Assembly (NCBI GenBank): GCA_905221605.1
Contig: CAJNDS010002077.1
Location: 338,501-402,500 of the forward strand
Source: Symbiodinium natans
Lineage: Eukaryota > Sar > Dinophyceae > Suessiales > Symbiodiniaceae
Length of the DNA: 64,000 bases
Reading direction: 5' to 3'
Numbering within the stretch: position 1 is the first letter of the stretch; every line of letters begins with the position of its first letter. The notes below the pieces were generated by a model. The model did not search any database. It was not told the DNA's origin and saw nothing but the letters and a program-made list of their open reading frames with translations. Positions 10,236-22,674 of this stretch are shown one piece after another. The translations under genes and the position numbers were made by a program.

Positions 10236-10921
10236 AAGATTTCTGGGCTTGAGGCACACGAATGGCATGGTGCGTCAAAAAGCAGTAGCAACCTCGAGGG
10301 AAACCTCGAAGATGAGCAGCAGCTTGCAGGGGTGAGGCATGAACAGAGGGCCCGTTTGATTGAAGTTGGGGCTGGCATAGAGATGACAAGGGGATAGCAT
10401 TGCTGGCTGTTTAGGCCGTGTCATTACAAGGAATGGCTCGGCATGGCGAAGTTACCTGAATCGCGTAGTTTGCTGAAGGGTTTCCTGGGAACTCCTGGTC
10501 GGTGTCCTACGTATTGCCACTCCCAGAAAGCGAACGTGCACCCGCTTCTGAACATGTGTGTATACATGTTTGGCCACTTCTCTAAACTGTGGTCCCTTTT
10601 GGGGTTACTCTTCCTAAGGCGGCCCCTAAGATTGAGCCCCAACAGGGAACAGAACTTTGAGCTCATGGAGATGAGAGGGGAACCCGTGATGTCATCCAAT
10701 GTCTCACTGTACAATGGCAGAACCAAGTCCCCTAACTCAACTCACCCTGCTTGAATCAGACAAACCTGCGTGCTTTGAGGGTTTATACTAGGCGCGGAGC
10801 CTGGTTGGACTGCGGATTTGCTGAGGAGAGTGATACACAGCTCAGAATCTTAGTTTCAGCTGCCAGTGGTTCTCAGGGCCAGTACACAACCAGGGCTTGG
10901 GATTTTGGGTTTGGGGATTAA

Positions 10922-11137
10922 ATGGCTAAGCTTTCCCTGGGCTGCTCGCTCCTTGCTACTGCTGTTGCATTTCAAACGGATAAGATCACAAAGTTCCACG
11001 GCTGGCGATGGAGGGAGTACCTCCAGCGTGCTCTTCGACACCACGAACTCTCAACCAGAACCCAAAATCAACTCCAGCCCACGTTGGGAGCTGTAGAGCC
11101 GGGCCTTTCGTACAAAGTCGGGTTTTTCAGTGTTTAG
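10922..11137 (+). CDS. Possible first exon with signal peptide
   Basis: ATG at 10922 opens MAKLSLGCSLLATAVAFQTD, a short basic start, a hydrophobic core and a small-residue cleavage-like site, followed by KITKFHGWRWREYLQRAL. Such signal peptides start secreted and plastid-targeted proteins in dinoflagellates. The frame runs to a stop at 11135; a true exon may end earlier. About 60 nt further on, the plus strand has another plausible segment (see 11200). Function unknown. Confidence 0.35.
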   Translation: MAKLSLGCSLLATAVAFQTDKITKFHGWRWREYLQRALRHHELSTRTQNQLQPTLGAVEPGLSYKVGFFSV

Positions 11138-11199
11138 GGTTAGGCTGGGCAACTCGTGGCGAAGTCCGGAACGAGGTGCTTGCGCTAAACATTTGGGCT

Positions 11200-11330
11200 T
11201 CGGGCTTAGCCAAGGAGATTTCCAGACAAGGGCTTCTGATGCTCGAAAAATATCCTGTCGATTGCATGCAGCACACGACGATGCTGGTTTCCCAGTGGGC
11301 CATTCTCCAGACGATGGGGTCCAGACAGAC
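11200..11330 (+). CDS. Candidate exon, unknown protein
   Basis: One frame reads GLAKEISRQGLLMLEKYPVD, then CMQHTTMLVSQWAILQTMG, with helical composition. It lies on the same strand as the signal-peptide ORF at 10922 and may belong to it. Boundaries are approximate and no family is recognised. Confidence 0.3.
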
Positions 11331-11454
11331 TCTAAACCCTAAACCCGGCAAGCAAGAAACCAGCGAAACCCTGAAGAATCTCAGCCCTAAACCCCATGAA
11401 CTTCAATCGGAATTCTGATACCTAAAGACTCCAAACCCTACATCCTAAAGCCAC

Positions 11455-11545
11455 TAAGCCCGAAACCCTAAACCCTCAACCCCAAACCCTAAACCCTAAA
11501 CCCTAAACCCTAAACTAAACCCTACCCCCTAAACCCTAAACGACC
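11455..11545. repeat. CCCTAAA array
   Basis: C-strand telomere-type units (CCCGAAA, CCCTAAA, CCCTCAA), about ten copies. Confidence 0.85.
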
Positions 11546-11641
11546 CCCGAACCCCCTGCCACGGCACCGAGTCGACACTCCGCGACCTGGCTCTCGAGCA
11601 TAGCAGGCCTTTCAAGGCCAAGCTTGGCTCAGAGTCGAAAT

Positions 11642-11714
11642 AGGGGTTTAGGGTTTAGGGTTTAGGGTTTAGGGTTTAGGGTTTAGGGTTTAGGGTTTAG
11701 GGTTTAGGGTTTTA
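11642..11714. repeat. TTTAGGG array
   Basis: Ten perfect TTTAGGG units, oriented opposite to the 11455-11545 block only 100 bp away. A shorter degenerate block follows at 11860-11935. Confidence 0.95.
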
Positions 11715-12981
11715 TTTTACGGCTGCCAAGCGCATGTCAGAGCTTTGGTATGGCGCTTAAACAATTTGGGATGGCGCGTAGGCGCAGACGCAAGGTACTC
11801 CAGAAGTCGTGGTCCAGTTGGGTTTGCAGGAGCTGCTTTAAGCCTAGGAAATCTCTGCGGGTTTAGGGTTTAGGGTTTAGGGTTTAGAGTTTAGGGTTTA
11901 GGATTTGGGTTTTAGGCTTTAGGGTTTAGGGGTTACACGGACGTTCCTCAAATCCATGTGCCCTTTTGGTGGGGTGCCTGTTCTGGTGTATTCCTTGCAA
12001 GCAATGCACAACCCGACAACCCAAAGCCCGAAGCCCCAGATCCTGAACTTCAAAGCCCTGAGCCCTAATCTAAGTTTTTTTTTAATGTTACAAAGCCCCT
12101 AAATGCCCTAAAACCTGGTTGGACATCCTTCCTTGACTCCTGCTGGCGTGCTTGGTTTGGAGTTTGCCTTGGGTCGGGGATCTTAATCTAGCACTTCGTT
12201 GCTACCATGTTGCAATATGGTAGTATTACACGAGTATGTCATCAGAGCAGCCCCCCCGCTGCAATGTATGTACTAGGAAAATCGGGTCCTCCGATACAGA
12301 GATATACATATCGAGTATGTCAGCCTATCTCATAATATTGTGATTTTGAGCTTGGGGCTTCGGGGTAATGATGGGTTTCCGGGGAAGGGGGGAAAGGGGG
12401 GGAAGGGGTTGGGAAGGGGACTGTTACCCCAAACCCCCCCTTCTCCCTTGTGCACAAGACATCTTCCTCCCCAAGAGATATCCTTCGACCTGCCTGCGGA
12501 TGAAGATGTGCCGGAGGCGAAGGCTAAGCTCACTCCGCCCTGTGGGCCCCACCTCACCAGGGCTTCAAGTCTTGCCAATGGTTACCAAGGGATGGTTTGA
12601 GGGTTTTAGGGTCTTGGAAGACCCTACCCTGTCCTACTGCAGTGGAGCTACTGGTGGTCTCACTTCAGAAAATCAGGTCGCAGATTCGAGAGTTTCGGGT
12701 CTTTAGGATCTATAATATATAAGGACCTGGGACCTGGAGACTGGGGGTATCTTGGGTAGTTCACATCATAAGTGCGAGGGGTTGAAAGGCGATGCTGCTG
12801 GCAGTTTTCATTGTCTCCTGTCAGTACTACCAGCTTTACCCAAACCCGAAAACGTAAAGACCTGAAACCCTAAGCAAACCCCGCAAGAAGAGCTCTTGGT
12901 CCAGGGCTTGGGGTGGAGGGTCGAGGGCCACAGCACCTAAAGACCGATTTTGGGTGCGCACCTTCTGCTTCACGTCGCAGT

Positions 12982-13045
12982 TACGAGCACACGCCACGCC
13001 TTCATGGCCAGAAGGCACTGAGGAAAAGGGCGGAAGCGTCCAGGG
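12982..13045 (+). CDS. Candidate short exon
   Basis: A pyrimidine-rich acceptor (CTTCTGCTTCACGTCGCAG) precedes a frame reading YEHTPRLHGQKALRKRAEAS. The end is uncertain and no family is recognised. Confidence 0.3.
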
Positions 13046-13518
13046 GCTTAGCCGGGGTCTAGGGGCATGCTTCTGGCAAGTCGCGCTCTCGCGAATTCCT
13101 GCGCTGGGCGGCAAGGGACTGGGATAGAGGAGGCCCAGGGCCCAAGGCCGGAGAGGGTAGCATTCATGAGTCAAACATGAGCATCATTGGGGTCCGGTTT
13201 CTTCCCCGTTTCTCCCCCCAACACCGGCCCAGAAAGCCCGCCGGCTGGCTGGACAAACAGGTCGCATTTGGCAGTAATCGAGGGGGCCCATACCCCGGAG
13301 CCCCTCGTTGCAACCTTATAGTTGATGAGGCTTTAGCTGACCCACCCGGATGACTCTAGACCCGAAAACCCCAGACCCTAAACACTAAAAAACCAACCCT
13401 GAACTCTAGACGGCATCCCAAACAAAAGCCTCCGTGTTGTATCGGAATATGCACTCTCTGCTAGTTTGCCATCTCTTTTGGAATCTCTATTGCCCGCTTA
13501 TAGTTCATAAACTGCTAC

Positions 13519-13661
13519 TTGGAGCCCGTCTCTGGCTGAAGTGTTCAACAAAAACACGTGATTCGCGAGCGGTGCGTTCTTCAGCAAGCATTCCGGCGTC
13601 GATTGGTGGCCCATTTACTAATGCGATACTGCCAGCAAGCTGTATTGACAAGAAGCTGTCC
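13519..13661 (-). CDS. Candidate exon, unknown protein
   Basis: After a TAG acceptor the minus strand reads DSFLSIQLAGSIALVNGPPI, then DAGMLAEERTARESRVFVEH and FSQRRAPS, a mixed and protein-like sequence of about 47 residues. No family recognised; the donor is not clear. Confidence 0.4.
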
Positions 13662-13734
13662 CTACCTTGCCTCCCATGACGCGGGGGAAACCGAACGGAA
13701 TGATGAAAGGAGGATCGCTTCCTCAAGGCAGGAC

Positions 13735-14330
13735 ACGGCAGGTTTAGGGTTCAGGGCTATGTAATGGGCTTAGGGCTTAGGGCTTAGGGCTTAGGGTTTA
13801 GGGTTTAGGGTTTCAAACCCTGAGGGCCTAACAATTCCCTCAAGCCTAAACCCTCCACAGCCCAAACCCTCAGAGGCTCCACCCCTCAAACCCTCAAGCC
13901 CAGTCCCCTAAAATTTCTGACGCCCTAAGCCCTAAACCCCAAAAACACCGAAATAAACCCCTAAAACCACCCCAAAACCCCAACAAAAACCTCAACCCCT
14001 AAATCCCCAAACATGCCTGAGCCCCTGAACCCCCCCAGCTTGCCTTGCCGGCCCTTGGAAGAGCTTTCCAGCCAGCGCCTCTGCAATAAGGAAGTGCTTC
14101 GCTGTAGGGGTTTTCAGGGTCTTGGGGGTTGGTTGTTGGGCGTAGGGTTTAGGGTTTATGGGGGTTTGGGGTTTTCAGGTTTTTGAGGGTTTTCAGGTTT
14201 TTGAGGGTTTTCAGGTTTTTGAGGGTTTTCAGGGTTTTCATGCTTTTCAGGGTTTTGGGGTTGGTTGTTGGGCGTAGGGTTCTGGGGATTTGGACTTAGG
14301 GTTGAGAGTTGATCCAGCTAAGCATACGTA
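13735..14330. repeat. Telomere-like tracts in both orientations
   Basis: G-strand units at 13740-13815 (TTTAGGG, CTTAGGG) are followed by C-rich words to 14040, then G-rich words again to 14300, including a repeated TTTTCAGGTTTTTGAGGG unit at about 14176-14230. Confidence 0.75.
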
Positions 14331-14716
14331 GGAAGCATCCTCACCCTAAACGCCCTTCAAGACAGAGTTCCAACGACAAATCCCAAACCCCAACACCGAA
14401 ACCTAAACCAAACCTCCCAAAACCCATGTTTTTCATGCCGCCGCCTTAGGGTTTAAGGTCTTGGCTTGAAGGGTTCGGGGAAGGAGATACGGAGATGTTG
14501 CAAGGTGAAGATGTCTTGGGGCTTGGAGTGGTCTAAATATACGGTTCCAGGTTTGGGCTGAGGGTCCCTCAGCCCTAAGCCCAAGACTCGAAACCCCACA
14601 AGGCCCCCCCTCTCTCTTGCGGAGCAGGGTGCCGAAAGTCTTCCCAAATGCCGGGAAGAATGCACTCTTTTAAGAACGTCTTCCGACCTCGGAGCTTACA
14701 TGGGGGTTTTGCGAGG

Positions 14717-14757
14717 GGGGGGGGGGGGGAGGGGGGGGGGGGGGGGGGGGGGGGGGC
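14717..14757. repeat. Poly-G tract
   Basis: About 40 bp of nearly pure G, a strong quadruplex-forming candidate and a likely assembly-length uncertainty. Confidence 0.9.
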
Positions 14758-14855
14758 TGGGGTCAAGGGTGCAAGGTTTTGGTTTAAGGTCCGGGTTCAG
14801 GGCCAACGTATCTGGGTATCAGGACAAGGCGTAGACATGTTTAATCGTTGGGTGC

Positions 14856-14967
14856 ATGCAAGGCTTTGAGAAAATGCAGCTACAGAACGAACCAGAGTGG
14901 CACAAATGTGCACAAGCTAGGATCCTTGAAAATTTAGGAGACATCCGCAGCGTGACTACACGTGCAG
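14856..14967 (+). CDS. Candidate exon, unknown protein
   Basis: From ATG 14856 the frame reads MQGFEKMQLQNEPEWHKCAQ, then ARILENLGDIRSVTTRA, a convincing helical segment, and meets CAG followed by GTCGGG, a possible donor, at about 14968. The reverse strand is also open but reads less naturally. Confidence 0.4.
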
Positions 14968-15462
14968 GTCGGGTTAGAGTGCATGGGGGCCCAGCCATCA
15001 CAGCTAGAACTTCATGCATAGGGTTTAAGGCTTCTTCTCCTTGATTTAGGGTCGGGGTGCTTAGGGATTCGAGTTCAGGGCCTGAAAAACTGGATTTCGT
15101 GAGCAAACCCGCTTTAGGGCGTTCAGGCTTAGAGGGGCAGTCCAGAGGCAAGAGCCATGCAACTAAGGCCCAGGCTTTTCTTCCAATGGCTTGTATTCAA
15201 AAAGATGTGGATGTCCTTGCACAGGTTTAGGCCCTTCAGGATGTAGGGCCTCGAGGTTGGGTCCCTAAGTGTTGTTGTTGGACCTCCTACTTTGTTCTTT
15301 CAAGGCCACTCCCTGGCTCACACAGAAGAAGTTGGGCTTCCCTGCGGTTTAGCGGCACAAGCGAAACGATTTCAAGGCCCAACAGCATGGAAAGGAAACA
15401 AGGGTACCAGTGGTCCACAGGGCCTATCGCTTCCGCGAAAGATCCTCAAGCCCTCAGCCCTA

Positions 15463-15604
15463 AACCCTATGATCCCTAAACCCTAAACCCTAAACCCTAA
15501 ACCCTAAATCCTAAACCCTAAACCCTAAACCCTAAACCCTAAACCCTAAACCCTAAACCCTAAACCCTAAACCCTAAACCCTAAACCCTAACCCTAAACC
15601 CTAA
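15463..15604. repeat. Long interstitial CCCTAAA array
   Basis: About nineteen CCCTAAA units, nearly perfect from 15477 to 15595. A G-strand block follows at 15731-15795. Confidence 0.95.
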
Positions 15605-15940
15605 GCCCAACCCCAATCCCTGAACCCTAACAAACCTCCCCAAAACCAGAAAGGGCATGTCCTGGATCTCCAACGTCTGTGCGTCCAGTAGCACCTCACG
15701 CGACGGAGCTCTCAGTTGAAGCTGTGGGCCGTTTAGGGTTTAGGGCTAGGGTTTAGGGTGCAGGGTTCAGGGTTTAGGGTTTAGGGTTTAGGGTTCAGCA
15801 TCTCAAGTTCGAGCATTTACTAGGCCAGCAGTGTGTGTAGGCAACGTCAAAAACCCACCCGCCCAAATAATCCCACAACGTTAAGCAAATAAAAGTTTAT
15901 CTCAATTTCTGTGAAGACGCACCAAGAGGCCAAACAATCA

Positions 15941-16170
15941 CACGGGTCAGACGGGTCAAAACGCCAAATTCTGCTGAACAATGGGGGGCCACATGGGTCA
16001 GACGGGTCAAAACGCCAAATTCGTGCTGAACAATGGGGGGGCCAAACGGGTCAGACGGGTCAAAACGCCAGTTTCGTGCTGAACAATGCGGGGGCCAAAC
16101 GGGTCAGACGCGTCAAAACGCCAAATTCGTGCTGAACAATGAGGGTTTAAACGCCAAACTCGTGTTTAAC
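15941..16170. repeat. 52-bp tandem repeat, about 4.3 copies
   Basis: Units start at about 15941, 15992, 16045 and 16098 (periods 51, 53, 53) and share ACGGGTCAGACGGGTCAAAA and CGCCAAATTCGTGCTGAACA. The plus frame is open through the copies, but the 74-residue product is just the repeat. It is unrelated to the telomere-type words on either side. Confidence 0.9.
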
Positions 16171-16190
16171 ATTTAGAGTGATAGAGAGGT

Positions 16191-17130
16191 TTAGGGTTTA
16201 GGGTTTAGGGTTAGGGATAGGGTTGAGGGTTGAGGGTTCAAGGCTTCGGTGGAAGGTTTCATCTACCCCTTGAACATCCAGGCTTGATGACCATGTTAAA
16301 AGACCGTCCACCACACCTAGCCTCCACACCCGGACTCCAAATTAAAGGCGCAGTTTAGGGTTTAGTGTTTAGGGCTTGGCTTCAACCCTGAATCCTCAAA
16401 ACTCTACGCTAACCTCTGCCTAGAGAACAAGGGGTACTAATACGGGAGCTTCCCCTCAGTGAGCATACTTTAGGTACACCCTCAACCCGGTAACCCCAAG
16501 CCCTAAACCTTAAACCCTAAACCCTATAAACCCAAACCCTGAACCGCAAGCCCTAAATCCAAACACGAACCTCCTGAACTCCCCTGCCTTCACCTCCGAC
16601 AAGCAGGAAAGGTTGCCTCGGCATTGGGGTCTTGGGTTTAGGGCTTAGGGTTTAGGGTTTGGGGTTTAGGGTTTAGGGTCTGAGGCTTCGGAGTTGTGTT
16701 GAGTTTGGGAGATGCATCTGCAATGATAAGGGCCAGGTCCTACATCCCTGAACCTTCTACCCTAACTTACGAACTCTAAACCTTGAACCTTAGACCCGAA
16801 ACCCGACACCCTAAAACCCGCAACCTGAACTGTTCTTGAAGGTTCGTAGGCAGTAACAAGTGCCCCCCACCGCCCCCCCCTTCGAAATAAGGTTACAACC
16901 AATGACAACACAGGTTATCCAAGTGAAAACCAGGAGAGAAAAACACAACAATACTACCCATGAACCTTAAGGGAACGGCACGCCTGCACCCCGACTGATG
17001 CTTTCTAAGCTTGAGGCTAAGGGCTTGGGATGTTCCTCTGTAGAGGTCTGAGGTGCCACAATAGCGCCCCATCTTGACAAGTGCTTGCTAAACAATCCTT
17101 CTTTAAGACGGCCACAATAAGAGGGAACAA
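16191..17130. other. Telomere-like fragments, no gene seen
   Basis: Holds short blocks in both orientations at 16191-16235, 16350-16375, 16500-16535 and 16636-16680, and nothing else I can support. Confidence 0.4.
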
Positions 17131-17297
17131 GTTCAGGACTTTTCCGAAATTATGGGTACATTCTTGGGGCCCTTAAAACAAGGGAATCCCACAATTTGGT
17201 GGTCTATTTGGGGTCCCCTATTCCGGAAACCCCCATATGGCAGCGAGGCCTTGTTTGGGGACGCAAGTTGTCTCCAGCATTCGGGTGTGAGGAGCAG

Positions 17298-17397
17298 GGA
17301 GCCATGACAAGATACGATAATCAAGCTATCGATGAAAAAACTCTTAGATTGCGAAACCCTAATCCTAAGGAATGCAGGTTGCGTGGCCTGAAACAAG
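17298..17397 (+). CDS. Candidate exon, basic protein
   Basis: Bounded by an AG acceptor (GAGGAGCAG) and a GTAAAT donor, the frame reads GAMTRYDNQAIDEKTLRLRN, then PNPKECRLRGLKQ. Composition and splice signals agree. No family is recognised. A further plus-strand segment ending in a GTAAGA donor at about 17532 (VQLGPGLQELKIF) may be the next exon. Confidence 0.4.
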
Positions 17398-18445
17398 GTA
17401 AATGTCAGGACGCTTGAAAAAGCGCGGGTCAGGCACTTTCTCATGCATGCATCCCCAAACACGAAATCGAAACGAACAATGCACTCCCAGGGTCCAACTA
17501 GGTCCGGGGCTACAAGAGCTCAAGATCTTTTGTAAGAATCCTGTTTCAAGGAGACTCCGCCGTAGAGCTGAGATACGGTCTAGGCAGTAAGCTGAGCGCA
17601 GTTTGCTGATCCCTCGCTGTCATTCAATGGATCCTTGCGCGCCAACGTGTTCCAGCTTGTGTTGTTGCAGGGGTTTCGGGCATTGGATACCGTGCGCAGT
17701 GTAGTCCCTTAGATGAAATTTAGGCTCCTGAACTTTAAGCAACCCTACAACCCTAAATCCCTAAGCCCCCAATCCGCGAAAACCTTTCTTCCCCAACTCC
17801 CCCAGGAACCGATAAGTTGTAGCCCCACCAGTGCGGCACGGCGGGCCATGGTTTTTTCGCGAAGCCTCGGGATTTTGGGGCTTATGTTGGGGCTTGGGGA
17901 TCATAAGGCTGGGGGATTGCAAGCTTATTTGGGGCTTTTTGGGCTATTTGAGTTCTGGGGGCTCAGGTGCCCTGTTACAGCGACGGTGGATACGTAAGGG
18001 CTGCCTCGATTCATACCACAAAGGCAGGCTCTGAGGTATGTTGGAGCTGAGCCGCTTAGTGAGTCGGATTGCTTTGTTGGCAGGCTGCAGGAGGTTGCTT
18101 CATCCCCCAAATCGACGACCCTAAACCCGAAACCCGAAAACCCTGAGTGCAGATGGAGCATGGTAAGGGGTCCGACTTCTTCAGCCAGCGCGACATTACT
18201 TGGGATTGGAGCGTCCAAGCTGCCAGCCCTCCGGTGCCCCAAACGAACTCATTCTCTCACCCTTTTGCCATGTCAACTGTTGAAGACTTCCTCTCCTCAA
18301 AGAACAGTTTTATTTGCTTGGCTAGTAACTGCAATAGTCACCCCTCTTCAGAAACAAAGCGAGGCACGCAAAAGTCAACAGATGAAACTAAACTAGAAAG
18401 GGGGCACTGGTGCTCCAACCTAGAAGCCGAGAAACAACAGATTAG

Positions 18446-18510
18446 GCAAACAAGCAAACAAACAACAAACAAACAAACAAAGGAACAAACAAACAAACAA
18501 ACAAACAAAC
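18446..18510. repeat. (AAAC)n microsatellite
   Basis: Imperfect AAAC repeats; they encode the Lys/Gln/Thr-rich tail of an otherwise unsupported open frame. Confidence 0.9.
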
Positions 18511-18654
18511 ATTTTGACTTTGACGCTTTGCGTAGTCTGTGCTTCAGTGAGCATAGCCCGGCATTCGCGTGACCATGTCACAACAGAGGTGAACTACGAG
18601 CATAAAGAGCTTAATTGAGCGGAGGAGCGAACTCGCCTATATAACACAAACCTT

Positions 18655-18815
18655 CCGGACCCTAAACCCTCGACCCAATCAACCCCAAAGGCCCTGAACC
18701 CTAACACTCTGCACCCTAAACCCCCTCAACCCTAAACCCACCTAACCAACTAAACCCTGAAGCCTCGACCTGCCCCCCTGTTCCAACCCTAAACCCTAAA
18801 CCCTAACAAAATGCA
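18655..18815. repeat. Degenerate CCCTAAA tract
   Basis: CCCTAAA, CCCTGAA and CCCTCGA words over 150 bp with a three-unit perfect run at 18787-18808. Confidence 0.8.
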
Positions 18816-18914
18816 GGGGCCCTGACCCAGCTGTGCGACTCCAGAAGCTCAGCCGTGAGTCCAGGCCCAGTGCACCTGCGGCTTCGGGTTCCCCAATCTA
18901 GGAATTTTTGAGGC

Positions 18915-19277
18915 TTGAGGTTCAGGGGCTTGGGGGATTTGGGATGTGGGGCTGAGGGCGACTCCTGGAGAGCCGCATATGTTCGGATGGGAAGCTGCGC
19001 GCACGGTTGGGGGCTCTGGGTGTCGGACCCCTTTGCAGTTCTGCCGGAGTTTTTCTACAACGCTGGTCATCATAGTGACCCTGATGATGATAATGATCAT
19101 GATCACGATGATGATCATGGTTATGATCATGAACATGATGACGACCGTGACGGCGACGAACATGACGATGACCCTGGCAAGGTCGATGGAGATGACGACG
19201 ATGATGACCATGCTGGTGATGACGACCGCGACCACGACCACGACGACGATGGCGGCGGCGATGACGACGAGCGCTGA
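18915..19277 (+). other. Asp/His-rich open frame over GAT/GAC cryptic repeat
   Basis: From 19075 to 19275 the DNA is a cryptic GAT/GAC/CAT repeat. The plus frame (120 codons) encodes runs of Asp and His (DDDNDHDHDDDHGYDHEHDD). All six frames are open because the repeat lacks stops. No splice signals or conserved domain support a gene, so it is recorded as simple-sequence DNA that could code for a metal-binding-like tract. Confidence 0.4.
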
Positions 19278-19299
19278 CGAAGATTATTCTTGTTTTTAA

Positions 19300-20950
19300 A
19301 AATCATCGTTGAAGCGGCGGCGGCGACGATGGTGCAAACTCCCATTCTCCAAGCACTATACACCCCAAAAACCACCCTGAGTGGTACCACCACATGTATG
19401 TGCGTATATCTACACATTGTAAGCATTATACACATTATATACCTTATGAAAATCATGTACATATGTATAGATACATTGCTAGCTCGATAGATTCATAGAG
19501 ACGAATAGTCATCATCATGTAGCTTGCGTTTGGGGTTTAGTGTTTTTGGGCTTCCCTCATCTACGCCTCAGTGCTCGAGGCCAACATAGGCCAAAATCAA
19601 AGCGCAAAAACCTGGAAAGCCCAAGCCTACTCTAAAAAGCCACTGCACGCCCGCCAAGTTCCCGTGCTTGAGGCCAGGGCATTGGAGTACACGCAACTTC
19701 TTTGATCAGTGCCGACGAATCTGAGCGTGTCTGGCTTTGGAGGTGAAGTAACTTTGGGCTTTGGGGGCTTGGGATTTGAGGATCAGCGGGCTGTTTAGGG
19801 TCCAGGTCACAGGGTTGTTGAGAGCCAAGAGCAGCAGATCTGCTCTTAGGTTGGGTAGGGGCTTGCATCACGCAGGCTGGTCGACAAAAGGCTGCATGCA
19901 AGGATGAGGGCTTAGGGCTTGGGGGCCAAGATTCACGGTTCAGTTGCTTTGGCTTCAGGATCCAAAGGCTCTGGGAGGGTCCACTTATATGGACTTGAAG
20001 GCTCATATGGGTCGAACAGAAAACTCAAACACAACCAGGAAATAGCCGCGTTTGCCTGCTTCGTCTTCTTGCAGCACGTCAGGAGCTTCTTCTGGGCTGT
20101 TACCCACCTCGAGGAGGGGCGATAGGCTCGGGTTTCGGTCTTAGGTTGAGGGCTTATGGCTTCGGGTTTAGACAGGACTTCGGGCTTGGGTTGAAGCATT
20201 CCAAGCCTCCCTCAACGCTGAGCCCGAGATCCTGAAACCCTCAATGAAAGTGCCTTCGCCCCAAAAGGGTTACTCCATGCCTAGGTAATTTCCGGGGTCA
20301 CATGCCAACGTAGTCCCCAATTAGATACACAGTCGCTTTGTTTGACCAGGCTGCTTCCATACGAGGGAGTTGGGTCCATCCTCAACTGCCAGAATCCCGG
20401 AACTGCGCCCCCAACTATGGGCCCACCTCCAAGAGAGCTGCGATGTACCTGCCTCCACCTTGAGTCAGGGCTGACACGGGTTTTTTGGGTTTTGTGGCGT
20501 TGGGTGCGAGGGTTTAGGGTTTGGGTTTCGATGCTGGGTTCTCTTGGATTCGAGGTTTCGGGTGCTAGATTCTAGACTCTAGACCCGGGGCCCATCGAGC
20601 AAGGAAGCTCCAGCCCTCGTACACCCTGAGCCCTGAAAGAACAGAACAGAAACGAAACCCTCATGTCAACCCTGAATCAAACCCTAACCCCCACCAAAAC
20701 ACAACAGCACTAAGCTGTGTCCTGCAGACCCAAGAACCGGGGTGGGGGGGTGGGTGGGGGCGCGACAAAACCCTGAACTTCAAGTCCAAGAAGCCTTGAC
20801 TCAGCGGGGAGAGGTTGCATATTCGAACTTCCACGTCCTCAAATTGCCGCTTTTGATGAGGGTGTCAGGGGTTAGGGTCAAGGGTGACGGCTTAGGCGTT
20901 ACAGAGCTTAGGGGCGTAGATTTTCTGGTTTACAGGGTTGAAAGTACAGC
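19300..20950. other. No gene seen
   Basis: AT-richer DNA at 19370-19500, then degenerate telomere-like words. Nothing with both coding character and splice signals. Confidence 0.35.
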
Positions 20951-20959
20951 CCAAGGCTC

Positions 20960-21717
<758 letters not shown>

Positions 21718-22309
21718 CATCATCTACATCTCCATATTAATACATACACATCCATAATACATATATATATATATAATATGTTGACATACGAGTTTGTCTA
21801 CATGTAGCCCTGGTTGCGAAGTAGAGTAGACTTCTGACGTCAGTGGATGCGGGCCCTCCAAGAGCTTCGGGCTGAACATAATGTACCCGAACTCAAGCGG
21901 AGCCCTCCAAGGTCCAGCAAAAGAGCCCGCGTCATTAGGGGTTGGGGCCTAAGGCTTACGCCCCAAGGTCGGAGCCCAGAGAACGTTTTTGAAGATAGTT
22001 CTTAAACAAGACAATGAGCCCCCGCATGCTTGAAGCTTATTTTTTGAGTGATGGGTAGGAGCCTCCGCAGCTTCCAGAGGGTTTGGTGTTTGCTGCCTCT
22101 GAAATTCCCAGAGCGCCTCCAGCCAAAACTTTGGGCATTCTTGGATTCGGCGCCCTAAACCCAGACACAAGCGCTCGCGCCTTTCTGGCACTCCGGGCAT
22201 TCACAGTGACAATGACGGATGAAGCTGCAGGCTGGGAAGTCCTTTCCTCGGTTCAGGGCGTTTAATGCCGGGGGCCTTAATAACAAGAATAGGGTTTTGG
22301 GGGGTTATT

Positions 22310-22375
22310 ATAGTATAGTTACAAAGGGAACATGAGGGAATTCTGTGAGTCCTTATTCCGACCCCTAGATGAGGG
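22310..22375. repeat. Diverged copy of small element (copy A)
   Basis: Shares AGGGAATT, a GAGT core and ATTCCGACCCC(T)A with copy B at 22582-22663 in the same order. Its left border is less clear. Confidence 0.45.
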
Positions 22376-22581
22376 TTGACTCAATCCGGCCAGGCGCTTC
22401 GAGAACAACCTGCCCCACCCGAACAATGCTGCTGAGTCAGGATATTTCTGCCCCGAAATTAAAAAAACAAAGTCCAAAGGCAGAGCAACCTGAAGCCTCG
22501 GCCAGGGCACCGCCTGCGCCCTCGCGGCCTGACAGCAGGCCTCGAAGCGCTGGCGGCTCTCCTGCCCATCTCGGGGCGATG

Positions 22582-22663
22582 TAATATAGGGGCCAATTGG
22601 TTGTTAATTCTACAGGGACCCTAAGGGAATTACCATGAGTAATGATTCCGACCCCCTATATTA
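22582..22663. mobile_element. MITE-like 82-bp element with 11-bp terminal inverted repeats (copy B)
   Basis: TAATATAGGGG at the left end is the exact complement of CCCCTATATTA at the right. TA-rich outermost bases could be part of a target-site duplication. It has no coding capacity. A diverged relative lies 270 bp away. Assignment as a miniature transposon is an inference from ends and duplication. Confidence 0.45.
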
Positions 22664-22674
22664 ATGGCTTCAAC

